42,808 nt of DNA, taken from positions 1-42,808 of the IMG/VR virus record IMGVR_UViG_3300005608_000010. The stretch is one strand, 5' to 3'. Made by a program: the position numbers and the translations under genes. The notes under the pieces were generated by a model. That model saw only the letters and a list, made by a program, of their open reading frames with translations. It was not told where the DNA came from and did no database searches. Every line of letters starts with the position of its first letter. The first letter of the stretch is position 1. Below are positions 8,138-16,521 of the stretch, piece by piece. The DNA comes from a virus.

Positions 8138-9520
8138 TCACTTTATCTCACTTTTATATGAATCTTTCATCAATGTGACAACCATATTCCAACTTTTTTG
8201 ATCAATACTTGATATTACATGTTGAATAGAGATTACAATATAGTTTCCACTAAAATATTTATCATCTCTATAATCTTTTTTATTACTCTCTCTTTGAAAA
8301 CTCGGAAACTTTAAATCGATAACATCACAAACATTTAGATTGATATTAGAAGGGATTGTCATCTCAACAACCAAACCATTATTAAACCTTTCCTGTTTTG
8401 TGTTTTTCAACAAATCAACCTCATCTTCTCTACAATAGAAAATTTCATCTGTTGTATGGTCCTTTATGTAATTCTTCTTATCATCTGCTCTACCTTTGTT
8501 TGTACATAGAGACAAAATTAAAGTCTTCTCTGGTTTTTTATTGAAGATAAATTCGTCAGTGTTTGTGTTGTTCTTATCCAAATGAGACATATCATCAAAC
8601 TTCTGGTTGTAATTCAGTTTATATTCATGTAAAGTTTTTGTTAGTGAATCATAAGCAAAGTTAGTTCCACCATAGTAACCGTTATTTGATGAACTGAAAT
8701 TGTCATAAAAATTTAGTAATTTGTAATCAGAAGCAGTGTATATATCAGTCTGTTCAACAACAACTGATTCGTCTTTTATGAATAAATTATTAATTAGGTT
8801 ATATTCATGTTTTACATCTTTAGATCTTTCTTGTATCAAGTTCTCCATCGATTGGAAAAAGAAACCTTGTCTAGTCTGGAAAAAATTGAAAGTTGTGTTG
8901 AAAGGGTTTTTATCTGACTTACTACCTTTTGAATATGAAAAGTAGTCGGAAAGGAAATCTATTGAATCTAACGGACTCATATTTGGAATGTTTATCTTAT
9001 TCTTATCCATAGTGTCTTCGATTACAATTGTGGTATAAGGTTTTGGGTTTTCCTCATCAATCTTCTTTATTCTTTCAAGTTCAAAATATTCTTTACTTAT
9101 TTTCTCAATTGCTTCTGATACAGTTCCATTATAAGTTTTGGAAACCCTCTTAACTTGATTTATCAAAGCACTTTCAGTGATGAAATCTAAATCATAGTAT
9201 TCAACTTTCTTTGTCGGGTCTTTCGTTCTATTTGATATTCTATACACGGAACCTTTAACTTCGAAGTATTTTTTATCACCACTTTTCTTCTTTAACTTGA
9301 AGGTGATAGTCTCTTCTCCAATAATTGGTAAGTTTTCTATAATCCCATTTGTATCAACTATGGATATTGTTCCGTACATGAATGGGAAGTTAATTCCCTC
9401 ATTTATGGTTATCTGTTTGTAAAGATATAGTAGTTCAAAGAATCTGTCATTAACATTTGATTTCAGTTCAACTGAATCGATGTGATATTCAGATGGTAAA
9501 TTATATAAAGTTTCACTCAT
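8138..9520 (-). CDS. 27: Baseplate hub protein, gp27-like
   Basis: Protein of 460 residues. I chose the ATG at 9520 with GAGGAAG upstream over a TTG at 9535. It lies directly before the gp5-like spike gene (one base between stop and ATG) as expected for the hub protein that holds the spike. Segments such as FPFMYGTISIVDTNGIIENLPIIGEETI and YYDLDFITESALINQVKRVSKTYNGTVSEAI (given in parts of the same region) match the barrel domains of hub proteins in marine T4-like phages. The C-terminus contains a barrel segment with IPSNINLNVCDVIDLKFP. Its start overlaps the gp53 end by eight bases. Confidence 0.75.
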   Translation of the reverse strand: MSETLYNLPSEYHIDSVELKSNVNDRFFELLYLYKQITINEGINFPFMYGTISIVDTNGIIENLPIIGEETITFKLKKKSGDKKYFEVKGSVYRISNRTKDPTKKVEYYDLDFITESALINQVKRVSKTYNGTVSEAIEKISKEYFELERIKKIDEENPKPYTTIVIEDTMDKNKINIPNMSPLDSIDFLSDYFSYSKGSKSDKNPFNTTFNFFQTRQGFFFQSMENLIQERSKDVKHEYNLINNLFIKDESVVVEQTDIYTASDYKLLNFYDNFSSSNNGYYGGTNFAYDSLTKTLHEYKLNYNQKFDDMSHLDKNNTNTDEFIFNKKPEKTLILSLCTNKGRADDKKNYIKDHTTDEIFYCREDEVDLLKNTKQERFNNGLVVEMTIPSNINLNVCDVIDLKFPSFQRESNKKDYRDDKYFSGNYIVISIQHVISSIDQKSWNMVVTLMKDSYKSEIK

Positions 9521-10082
9521 TGAAGACTTCCTCAACTAAATTTATGATTAGGGACAATTGACTTACATCTAAAAGTTTTAAAGTTCTTTTACTTTCATTT
9601 AAACCAAGTTCGTAATCTAAATTAGAGACTGATAATCTTTCATCTGGTAGTAGTGTGTCATACTTTTCTTTACTTATTATTAATGGTGGGTTTAAATCAG
9701 CAACTTTCAAATTAGAACCATTGGAGTCTCTGTATATAGCAACTCTTTCATAGTGGTGAACACCCCTAACAACATTATCCCAAGTCCCATATTTATTTAT
9801 CACATATTTCTTAAATTCATTATCTGGTTTTGGGATTTCAAATTGAGGATCAATAATATCATTTGCTAGTATTATAACCCAAACATACTTACTATCACCA
9901 TAGTACATGTCAGCTAGATGGTCTAATCTCTCACCGTCTTTAAGAGTGTAATCGTAAAAGTTGTAAATATTTTTAGTCAGGTTTTGTTTAAACTTATATC
10001 TCAAAGTGATGTTGGTCAAGTTAAACACTTTACCTGACAATTCATAATCTGTTTTTTTATAATATTCGAAAAACTTAGACAT
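9513..10082 (-). CDS. 53: Baseplate wedge protein gp53
   Basis: Protein of 189 residues (T4 gp53: 196). The family pattern is clear: a short N-terminus, then YDYTLKDGERLDHLADMYYG, DSKYVWVIILANDIIDPQFE and a HHYERVAIYRD block. This LysM-like 'rate the tube with a unit that is displaced' domain is typical of gp53 and related wedge proteins. gp53 joins wedges into the complete baseplate. The gene overlaps the stop of the tube-cap gene by one base (TAATG) and the next gene by eight. Confidence 0.85.
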   Translation of the reverse strand: MSKFFEYYKKTDYELSGKVFNLTNITLRYKFKQNLTKNIYNFYDYTLKDGERLDHLADMYYGDSKYVWVIILANDIIDPQFEIPKPDNEFKKYVINKYGTWDNVVRGVHHYERVAIYRDSNGSNLKVADLNPPLIISKEKYDTLLPDERLSVSNLDYELGLNESKRTLKLLDVSQLSLIINLVEEVFNE

Positions 10083-11374
10083 TAGTAATTACCTCCGTTG
10101 GTGTAAGAAGTTCCAATATCATCCCTTAAAATATAAGCATTCTCCACAAATGATAATGATATTTTAACAGAGGTTGGTTTATTGTTAGATTTAAATAACA
10201 TATATCCTTCTGAACTACCGTAAGAAATTTCAACTTTTTGGCAATAGCAATGTTTAGTTTGAAATGAAACACCCGCACTACCACCAGAACCATCATTGTA
10301 ACTTATTTTCCACAAATTTGGATATCTCAAAAATAAACCAGCATCACCTGATTTAGAAGGTGATGAAAAATATTTAAACATATGAACAACTCTATCTAAA
10401 TGTTCAGACTCTTTTTCATTTTTTGGGAAAACTTCAAACTCAAATGCCAAATTTCTAAAATCAACACTACTGAAAACCTGCTCTTGATTTGGATTAATAG
10501 CAACACCCTCTTCCCTAAGAGCCGCATCTCCAATTGCACCCGCCTTGTTCATTGCCTTACCTAGAAAAGATTTAGACAGTTTTGTGGTAATGGATTCAGC
10601 ATCAAATCCAATTTTTTCTTGTGCATCATAAACAAATCCATAAGAAGTTTGTAATCCACCTGCTGATATTGGGAATGCTACTTTTTTAAGTGGGTCTACC
10701 CCACCCTTTTTAGATTTAGAACTATTACCACCAGATGCTTTATTACCTTGTGAATCCTCAGTATCGATAGACCTTAAAGTGGAAACTTCAAAAATAATTT
10801 TAGGTTGACCTTCAGCAACAAATTTGAAATATTCTGCTTTTGATTCGTAAGCATTAATTTTTGTTTTGTATGCTGGGTTATTTTTGACATTAGGGTTTTT
10901 ACTATCAAAAGCATTCTTCAAACTCTTAGGTGCTTTTGAAATTTTCTTTTCAACTTTATCATTTACAGTTTGAATTGCTTTCGACTTAGCTTTTGAAACA
11001 AGGTCTTCCATTTTAGAGGATACTTGTTCTTTTAGATGTTCCATGATTTGTGGAGAACCACCCATTCCAATTTCAGAAGCACTTTGTAAAATTTCTGATC
11101 CATTCTCTTTTTCAAAGTTTTTTATTTCTGATTTTGTTTTTGGGGTTGAGAATTTTGGTACTTTTATATTTTGTTTTGAAATTTTTTCTAAACTTCTATC
11201 ACTTACTTCAATTTTACCATTCTGGATTGAATTTTTTATATCATTCTGAATTCCGTAGTCCATATTATTTTTGATTAAACTGTCTCTCAGATTTTTCTCA
11301 GCTTTATTTCGAAGTCTGTTGGAAGTTTCTATACCAACACTTTTTAATTTATTTTTTAAGTCTTTTAAACCCAT
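10082..11374 (-). CDS. 48: Baseplate tail-tube cap protein, gp48-like
   Basis: Protein of 430 residues starting at ATG 11374, preceded by GGGGAGA and by a late box 23 bases upstream; a longer reading to 11461 would cross that promoter. The N-terminal 170 residues are Lys-rich and helical. The C-terminal half has the gp48/tube-fold pattern: NPNQEQVFSSVDFRNLAFEF, EVFPKNEKESEHLDRVVHMF, then FLRYPNLWKISY and a CYCQKVEISYGSSEG block before PTSVKISLSF. In T4, gp48 sits on the hub and starts tube assembly. It is the first gene of the minus-strand hub operon. Confidence 0.75.
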   Translation of the reverse strand: MGLKDLKNKLKSVGIETSNRLRNKAEKNLRDSLIKNNMDYGIQNDIKNSIQNGKIEVSDRSLEKISKQNIKVPKFSTPKTKSEIKNFEKENGSEILQSASEIGMGGSPQIMEHLKEQVSSKMEDLVSKAKSKAIQTVNDKVEKKISKAPKSLKNAFDSKNPNVKNNPAYKTKINAYESKAEYFKFVAEGQPKIIFEVSTLRSIDTEDSQGNKASGGNSSKSKKGGVDPLKKVAFPISAGGLQTSYGFVYDAQEKIGFDAESITTKLSKSFLGKAMNKAGAIGDAALREEGVAINPNQEQVFSSVDFRNLAFEFEVFPKNEKESEHLDRVVHMFKYFSSPSKSGDAGLFLRYPNLWKISYNDGSGGSAGVSFQTKHCYCQKVEISYGSSEGYMLFKSNNKPTSVKISLSFVENAYILRDDIGTSYTNGGNY

Positions 11375-11396
11375 ATATGTCTCCCCAATTACTATA

Positions 11397-11404
11397 TATT
11401 TATA
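11397..11404 (-). promoter_or_regulatory. Late promoter box TATAAATA for the hub operon
   Basis: The plus strand reads TATTTATA; the minus strand is an exact late box followed by a leader with GGGGAGA and the ATG at 11374. The box ends on the first base of the oppositely transcribed gp4 ATG, so the two genes are packed head to head. Confidence 0.75.
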
Positions 11405-11844
11405 TGCCATTGACAGGAAAGTATAAAATAAAAAATAAAAAAAAGTATAGGGGAAACTCAAACAACATAGTTTATAGATCTTCTTGGGAGAGGAAGTTCA
11501 TGGTTTTCTGTGATGAACACCGTTCCATAATAGAATGGAGTTCAGAAGAGTTCAGTGTCCCATACAGATCACCTGTTGATGGAAAAGTTCATAGATACTA
11601 TCCAGATTTTATAGTTAAGAAGTTAAATCGTGAGGGTAAAATAGAGACTTTGATGATAGAGATAAAACCAAAATCGCAAGTGAAAAAACCAAAAGGTGGG
11701 AAATTTGGAATTAAACATAAAAAAAATTTAAGAGAAAATGTGACTTGGCAAATAAATAATGCTAAATGGACATCTGCTCAAAGATTTTGTGAAAAGTATG
11801 GGTGGAAGTTTAAGATAATTACTGAAAAGGAATTGAATATATGA
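11404..11844 (+). CDS. 4: Head completion nuclease, gp4 (gp50)
   Basis: Protein of 146 residues (T4 gp4: 150). The pattern is that of gp4: GKYKIKNKKKYRGNSNNIVY, RSSWERKFMVFCDEH, IIEWSSEEFSVPYRSPVDGK, then VHRYYPDFIVK and MIEIKPKSQV. The YPDF...IEIKPK segment is the PD-(D/E)XK active site. gp4 acts after packaging to finish the head before tail joining. I chose ATG 11404 because homologues begin a few residues before GKYK. No ribosome site precedes it, and the ATG abuts a minus-strand late promoter. Confidence 0.9.
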   Translation: MPLTGKYKIKNKKKYRGNSNNIVYRSSWERKFMVFCDEHRSIIEWSSEEFSVPYRSPVDGKVHRYYPDFIVKKLNREGKIETLMIEIKPKSQVKKPKGGKFGIKHKKNLRENVTWQINNAKWTSAQRFCEKYGWKFKIITEKELNI

Positions 11845-12437
11845 GTCTATCTAATTTTTTTAAAAAGGATGATTCCAGAAAAAAATCAATTATCGATAAG
11901 TCAATGGAATGGATGAGGGATAGGAGTCAGGCAATATCCCAAAATCTGGTAAAAGAATCATCAGTTAGAACGGAAAAAAGTGCTAGGTGGGGTCATATAT
12001 ATCAGTTTGCTTATGATGCTAAAACCAAATCTAAGTTGAAATATTACGATTATTTTCCAATGTCGATTGTCATAGAAAAATATAAAAATGGGTTTCTTGG
12101 TCTAAATCTCCATTACTTACCTGTGACAATGAGATTCGCATTTATGGATCAACTTTGGAATTATATATCATCACCAACTGGTCAATTAGATGAAGATACT
12201 AGAATCATATTGAGATACAATATGCTAAAATCTATATCTGGGAAGAAGTTTTATAAACCTTGCCTAAAAAGGTATTTATATTCCCAATTGAAAACTCCAC
12301 TATATCACATACCCTCTGATAAGTGGATATATGCAATGGTTTTACCAAGTGCTAAGTTTTTTGATAGTCAAGGTAGTGTAGTTTTACCAAGAAATATCTA
12401 TCAAGACTCTAGAAATACTATTATAAATAATAAGTGA
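11841..12437 (+). CDS. Conserved T4-like protein, possible DNA end protector (gp2-type)
   Basis: Protein of 198 residues overlapping gp4 by four bases. The central block KLKYYDYFPMSIVIEKYKNG, then FLGLNLHYLPVTMRFAFMDQ and YKPCLKRYL, matches a family I recall from marine T4-like phages, annotated sometimes as DNA end protector gp2 and sometimes only as a virion protein. In T4, gene 2 also neighbours gene 4, which fits. gp2 binds the ends of packaged DNA and shields them from RecBCD. The assignment rests on context and memory of the family; confidence in the function is low. Confidence 0.5.
   Translation: MSLSNFFKKDDSRKKSIIDKSMEWMRDRSQAISQNLVKESSVRTEKSARWGHIYQFAYDAKTKSKLKYYDYFPMSIVIEKYKNGFLGLNLHYLPVTMRFAFMDQLWNYISSPTGQLDEDTRIILRYNMLKSISGKKFYKPCLKRYLYSQLKTPLYHIPSDKWIYAMVLPSAKFFDSQGSVVLPRNIYQDSRNTIINNK
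12422..12429 (+). promoter_or_regulatory. Late promoter box TATAAATA before tube-like gene
   Basis: Exact late box inside the end of the upstream gene. With T4 spacing, transcription would start about four bases before the ATG at 12439, giving a nearly leaderless mRNA. Confidence 0.55.
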
Positions 12438-12438
12438 T

Positions 12439-12999
12439 ATGCAAGATTTAAAAAAGTTTCAAACAAGTTTAAGTGGTGGGTTGGCAAGAGCTAATTTAAT
12501 GGATGTTGTGATTCAACCACCCTTACTATCAAGTAAAGAAGATGTTTTTGGTTCAGAATTCCTAACTTTTAGGTGTGAGAATGCGGAAGTTCCTGGTAAA
12601 AATATCACAACTAATGAAAGAAAAGATTATGTTGTATCATCGAAACATCCGAATGGTTTAACTTTTACAGATCTTACTTTGACCTTTGTTTGTTCCTCAT
12701 CCATGAAAGAAAGAATATTTTTTGATAAATGGATGGAAAAAATTATAGGTACTGGTGAATTGAAAAGTGAATATTATGACAAATTCATTTCACCAAAAAT
12801 AGATGTTAATTTATATACAGCTGAATCGGTTGGTGAGGGTGCTATGAAGTCAGCAACTTTCACTTATCATAAAATATTTCCAATTGCTATTTCTGCACAA
12901 GATGTTAATTGGTCAAATGAAGATATTTTAAGACTAACTGTCGGGTTTTCATATGAATATTGGTCTGTACAATATTTTGGGAAAACTAAAAATAAATAA
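12439..12999 (+). CDS. Tail tube-fold protein (gp54/gp19-like)
   Basis: Protein of 186 residues. The tube-protein pattern is visible: an ARANLMDVVIQPP start, FRCENAEVPGKNI, a GLTFTDLTLTFVC strand pair, then FFDKWMEKIIG, INVNLYT-like strand and IFPIAISAQDVNWSNED before LRLTVGFSYEYW. This is the gp19 fold shared by tube, tube cap and initiator proteins. Being next to gp26 and away from a sheath gene, it is more likely the tube initiator gp54 (T4: 320 residues, so this one would be short) than the main tube protein, but I cannot separate the two. Confidence 0.65.
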   Translation: MQDLKKFQTSLSGGLARANLMDVVIQPPLLSSKEDVFGSEFLTFRCENAEVPGKNITTNERKDYVVSSKHPNGLTFTDLTLTFVCSSSMKERIFFDKWMEKIIGTGELKSEYYDKFISPKIDVNLYTAESVGEGAMKSATFTYHKIFPIAISAQDVNWSNEDILRLTVGFSYEYWSVQYFGKTKNK

Positions 13000-13014
13000 T
13001 AGGAGAATTATATT

Positions 13015-13734
13015 ATGAGTACAAAACTACCAATTCTAAATGCGCCAAGATTTAGTGACACATTACCTTCCAGTGGGGAAACTTTCACATATAGACCTTT
13101 TCTAGTTAAAGAAGAGAAATATATCCAATTGACTAAAAATTCAGAAGATATCAATGTTATTCAAGATTCTTTGAAGTCTTTGATTTCTTCGTGTACCAGT
13201 ATTAATGATGTTAATAAATTACCCCTCTTTGATATTGAGTATGTATTTTTAAGGTTGAGAGAAAAATCTGTTGGTGATGTTATAGAGTTGAAGATGAAAC
13301 ATGTTGAAGTTACAGATTGTGACCACGTTGAAACCGTTTTTATGGATTTGAAAAAAATTAGAGTTCAGAGAAGTGAGAATCATTCAAACACAATTCTTTT
13401 AGATCCTGAGAGAAATATTAGTATAAAAATGAGATATCCAAAATACGAAGATGTTTCTAAAATGTCGAATGAAGATGATTTCTCATCCATCTTGAATGTT
13501 TTGACAGAGTGTGCAGAAATGGTGACTCAAGGTGAAGATGCTTTCATGATGAAAGACTTCTCAACACAAGAGAAAAAAGATTTTTTCTTAAATTTTAGTT
13601 TAAAGCATATGGAAAGTGTCAAAGAGTTCTTTGATACTATGCCAAAAATATGTTATGATTTAGAATGGACTTGCTCTAAGTGTGGTAAAACCGAATCCCA
13701 CACCATAGAAGGAGTTCAGTCTTTTTTATCATAG
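13015..13734 (+). CDS. 26: Baseplate hub assembly protein gp26 (T4_baseplate family)
   Basis: Protein of 239 residues (T4 gp26: 208) with AGGAG before the ATG. The family pattern is LPILNAPRFSDTLPSSGETF, TYRPFLVKEEKY, a cysteine-containing SLISSCTSINDVNKLPLFD segment and FLRLREKSVGDVIELK. Residues near 105 (DCDH) and the C-terminal CSKCGK form a probable zinc site. In T4, gp26 helps build the hub around the tape measure. The final codons contain a U UUU UUA slippery heptamer (13722-13728), two codons before the stop, so part of the product is probably extended into the -1 frame. Confidence 0.85.
   Translation: MSTKLPILNAPRFSDTLPSSGETFTYRPFLVKEEKYIQLTKNSEDINVIQDSLKSLISSCTSINDVNKLPLFDIEYVFLRLREKSVGDVIELKMKHVEVTDCDHVETVFMDLKKIRVQRSENHSNTILLDPERNISIKMRYPKYEDVSKMSNEDDFSSILNVLTECAEMVTQGEDAFMMKDFSTQEKKDFFLNFSLKHMESVKEFFDTMPKICYDLEWTCSKCGKTESHTIEGVQSFLS
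13722..13728 (+). promoter_or_regulatory. Programmed -1 ribosomal frameshift site U UUU UUA
   Basis: The heptamer T TTT TTA is in the correct register: zero-frame codons are TTT (13723-25) and TTA (13726-28). The zero-frame stop TAG follows at 13732. The -1 frame is open from 13689 to 13910 but has no ATG, GTG or TTG before residue 33 of the extension. A weak stem TATCA-CACGA-TGATA lies at 13738-13752, nine bases downstream, and could act as stimulator. Confidence 0.75.
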
Positions 13735-13910
13735 GGCTATCACACGATGATATAGAAAACTATTATAGAACCAATAGTGTTTTAGTCTACAACAACAGGT
13801 TTACTTTAACTGAAATTGAAAATATGTTTCCATTTGAAAGAGAAATATACGTATCTCTTCTAATATCTCATATAGAAGAAGAGAATGCCAAAATGAAGAA
13901 TTATAAATAA
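13728..13910 (+). CDS. gp51-like -1 frame extension of gp26 (tail-assembly-chaperone type)
   Basis: About 60 codons in the -1 frame relative to gp26, encoding IIGLSHDDIENYYRTN and later FPFEREIYVSLLISHIEEEN. The short helical product with an E-R-x-x-Y-x-x-L-L-x-x-H pattern resembles the small proteins that follow gp26-type genes in T4-like phages and the extension (T) part of G-GT tail chaperones. It has no usable start codon at its 5' end, the first ATG being at 13824. The simplest reading is a 298-residue gp26 fusion made by -1 slippage at 13722-13728. The tape measure gene follows directly, as in G-GT systems. Confidence 0.7.
   Translation: MIGLSHDDIENYYRTNSVLVYNNRFTLTEIENMFPFEREIYVSLLISHIEEENAKMKNYK
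13902..13909 (+). promoter_or_regulatory. Late promoter box TATAAATA before the tape measure gene
   Basis: Exact late box covering the last codons of the gp51-like frame, eight bases before the ATG at 13918. The predicted transcript would have only about three leader bases. No ribosome site is seen between box and ATG. Confidence 0.55.
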
Positions 13911-13917
13911 GTTTACT

Positions 13918-16509
13918 ATGGATACTACTGAAAACAACTCCTTACCTAAAATGGAGGGTTCTGAATCTGAAAAAACCCTTAAAAATATACTAGATACTAA
14001 TGTTGAAGGTTTTTCTGAATATGTTTACGAACCTTTATTGAATATTGATAGTTCTATTAATACTCAACTTCACGAATTAGTTTATGAACCTCTATTTGAG
14101 ATTTATGAATGTTTGGTGAAAGGTTTCCAAGGAATATCAGAGAATAACTTCAAAAGTAGAATTGAAGAGGAAATTAGATTAAGAGAAAAAAAATCAGCAG
14201 AAGAAAAACTTAAAAAAGCAGAAGAATCTACCAAGAAAGAAAAAGATCCAAAGAAAACAGATAGAAGTGATATTAGTAAATTTCTAAAAACAGGGAATAT
14301 ATTTCAAGATACCCTAACAGGAATCACAAGAGGTATTAAAGATGATATTATGGATTTCACTGATATGGAAGTTGTTAGTGGAATTAAGTTGAATCAGATT
14401 ATCACACCACTTGAAAAACTAAAAGATTCCCTTGATGCTAGGTCAGAAGACCAGATTCTTAATGATAAGATTGTTGATAAATTGGATGAGATAAAAGGGT
14501 TTCAAGAAGCATTAGATCCAGATAAGGGAAAATCATTCACCGATGAGGAAAGAAAAATAGCAGAAAGTAATTTAGAGGTTGCAAAAAAGCAATTGGAATT
14601 ACTTGAAGGTCAAAAGAAATCTCAAACCAAATTACAAGAAGAGTCATTATTTAAAACTGATTCTGAAAAAGTTAAAGATGCTGTTGTATCAGAAGATGGT
14701 GAAATGAAAGGTTCTGAATTAAAAGATGATGCAGAATCTTTTAAATTACCCACATTTCAAGGAATAAAAGATAAATTTCAAGCTATAAGAATGGGAATTT
14801 CAGCAATCTCCACAACTCTTACCAGTTTATCAAGTGGATTTATATCTCTTTTAGGACCATTCGCTCCAATAATAGGAACAGTAGCAGCAATAGCATACAT
14901 AGGGTATGCATTATACAAATCAGTCACATCTATGTTTGATGTTTTTAAAGAGACTGGTTCAGTAATGGAAGCTTTAAAATCTTTAATTTCCACATTCTTT
15001 GGAACACTGATTGCCCTCCCATTTGATTTAATAAAAGGTGCTATTAGTTATATTGCTGATTTTTTAGGGTTTGAACGATTTTCCAAAATTTTAGATTCTT
15101 TCAGTTTTGTTGAAATTCTTACAAATATATTTCATAAAATTCTTGATTTTATTACATATCCATTTGAATTAGCTTTTGGTGGTATAATGAAGATATTTGA
15201 AGGTGACTTTAAAGGTGGATTGAAGGATATTTTTAAAGGTATACTGAGTAATGTGTTTGCACCATTCAGACTTCTTGTTAATTTGGTAGATTCTATATTT
15301 GGAACAGATATATCAGGAACCATTGCAGGTATATTTGATAAAATTTTTGATTTTATTACATATCCATTTGAATTAGCTTTTGGTGGTATAATGAAGATAT
15401 TTGAAGGCGACTTTTCTAATGGATTGAAGGATATTTTTAAGGGTATATTGAATTTTGTGTTTGCACCATTCAGACTTATTATTGATTTGGTAGATTCTAT
15501 ATTTGGAACAGATATATCAGGAACCATTGGAAGTATATTTGATAAAATTTTTGATTTTATTACATATCCATTTGAATTAGCTTTTGGTGGTATAATGAAG
15601 ATATTTGAAGGCGACTTTTCTGGTGGATTGAAAGATATTTTTAAGGGTATACTGAGTTATATGTATTCACCATTCAGACTTCTTGTTAATTTGATAGATT
15701 CTATATTTGGAACAGATATATCAGGGACCATTGGAAGTATATTTGATGGATTTTGGGATATGGTCACTTACCCCTTCAAAAAAATAGGTGAGGTTGTAAA
15801 AAGTATTTTTGAATTTAACTGGTCTAGTCTTTTACTTAAAATACCATTCTTGGGCCCTGTATTGGAAAAAATGGGGATTGGTGGAAAAGAAGAAGGTGGA
15901 TCAAAAGGTGGACCAAAACCTGAGAAAGATTCTGGGGAATTTGTTTCTGAACAAGATAGAAGACAAAAAAGACTCTCCATGACTAGAAGTTCTAGTATGA
16001 AAGATACTATTAAAAAAATGGACCTACTATCAGATTTGGCAAAAAATGATAAAACCCATTCTGGTTATGAGGGTGCAGAAAAGGATCGTGTTGAGTACGG
16101 TAGAAGTTTAATTGAAAATGCAGATGTTAAGGATATTGACAAATTTAATTTTTCTAAAAAATTTAACATTCCTGTTGATGAAAATTTAGAAAGAAAAGTC
16201 ACTGCAGATATAGCAGCAGTAAAATCACTCATCGGTGATATTCAAAAACCAGAGAAATCGGAAGTTATTACAAATGCTAGAAGATTTTTTCTTGATAATC
16301 AACATCTTTTACCAAAAAAGAATTTGGGTGCGAATCTGAATGAAAAAGAAGGTGCTTTAAGGGAGTCTAACATGGAAATGAATTCACCAAAACAATCTAA
16401 AGGTGATGTTGCAGTAATAAGTGATTCATCCACTAAATCAAATTCTCAAATTAATATAACAAAAGAAATAAAAACCCCATCTATTGGTAGAGGTAGATTT
16501 ACAAGATAA
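13918..16509 (+). CDS. Tail tape measure / length determinator (gp29 position)
   Basis: Protein of 863 residues. Residues 1-280 are charged and helical with coiled-coil character. About 290-345 is a hydrophobic Ala/Gly-rich segment (SLLGPFAPIIGTVAAIAYIG). Residues 404-607 hold three near-identical 68-residue repeats with FITYPFELAFGGIMKIFEGD and SIFGTDISGTI, plus a partial fourth. A polar C-terminal tail follows. This architecture, and the position right after the gp26/gp51-like chaperone pair, indicate the tape measure that fills the tail tube and sets its length; T4 gp29 has 590 residues. No sequence match to gp29 itself is claimed. The repeats amount to about 30 nm at 0.15 nm per residue. 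Confidence 0.75.
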   Translation: MDTTENNSLPKMEGSESEKTLKNILDTNVEGFSEYVYEPLLNIDSSINTQLHELVYEPLFEIYECLVKGFQGISENNFKSRIEEEIRLREKKSAEEKLKKAEESTKKEKDPKKTDRSDISKFLKTGNIFQDTLTGITRGIKDDIMDFTDMEVVSGIKLNQIITPLEKLKDSLDARSEDQILNDKIVDKLDEIKGFQEALDPDKGKSFTDEERKIAESNLEVAKKQLELLEGQKKSQTKLQEESLFKTDSEKVKDAVVSEDGEMKGSELKDDAESFKLPTFQGIKDKFQAIRMGISAISTTLTSLSSGFISLLGPFAPIIGTVAAIAYIGYALYKSVTSMFDVFKETGSVMEALKSLISTFFGTLIALPFDLIKGAISYIADFLGFERFSKILDSFSFVEILTNIFHKILDFITYPFELAFGGIMKIFEGDFKGGLKDIFKGILSNVFAPFRLLVNLVDSIFGTDISGTIAGIFDKIFDFITYPFELAFGGIMKIFEGDFSNGLKDIFKGILNFVFAPFRLIIDLVDSIFGTDISGTIGSIFDKIFDFITYPFELAFGGIMKIFEGDFSGGLKDIFKGILSYMYSPFRLLVNLIDSIFGTDISGTIGSIFDGFWDMVTYPFKKIGEVVKSIFEFNWSSLLLKIPFLGPVLEKMGIGGKEEGGSKGGPKPEKDSGEFVSEQDRRQKRLSMTRSSSMKDTIKKMDLLSDLAKNDKTHSGYEGAEKDRVEYGRSLIENADVKDIDKFNFSKKFNIPVDENLERKVTADIAAVKSLIGDIQKPEKSEVITNARRFFLDNQHLLPKKNLGANLNEKEGALRESNMEMNSPKQSKGDVAVISDSSTKSNSQINITKEIKTPSIGRGRFTR
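15127..15738 (+). repeat. Three tandem 204-bp coding repeats in the tape measure gene
   Basis: Copies lie at 15127-15330, 15331-15534 and 15535-15738, with a diverged partial copy from 15739. Each encodes 68 residues. The first 60 bases of each copy are nearly identical in DNA, so the duplication is recent or kept uniform by recombination. Confidence 0.9.
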
Positions 16510-16521
16510 AGGAAATTAAAA

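Noticed and set aside
13738-13752. Downstream hairpin as a strong frameshift stimulator
   Set aside because: Only five base pairs; I keep the slippery site but do not claim a robust stem or pseudoknot.
15127-15738. Regular spacing that might suggest a CRISPR-like or non-coding repeat array
   Set aside because: The repeats are 204 bp, in frame, and encode 68-residue units of one long protein; there are no spacers.
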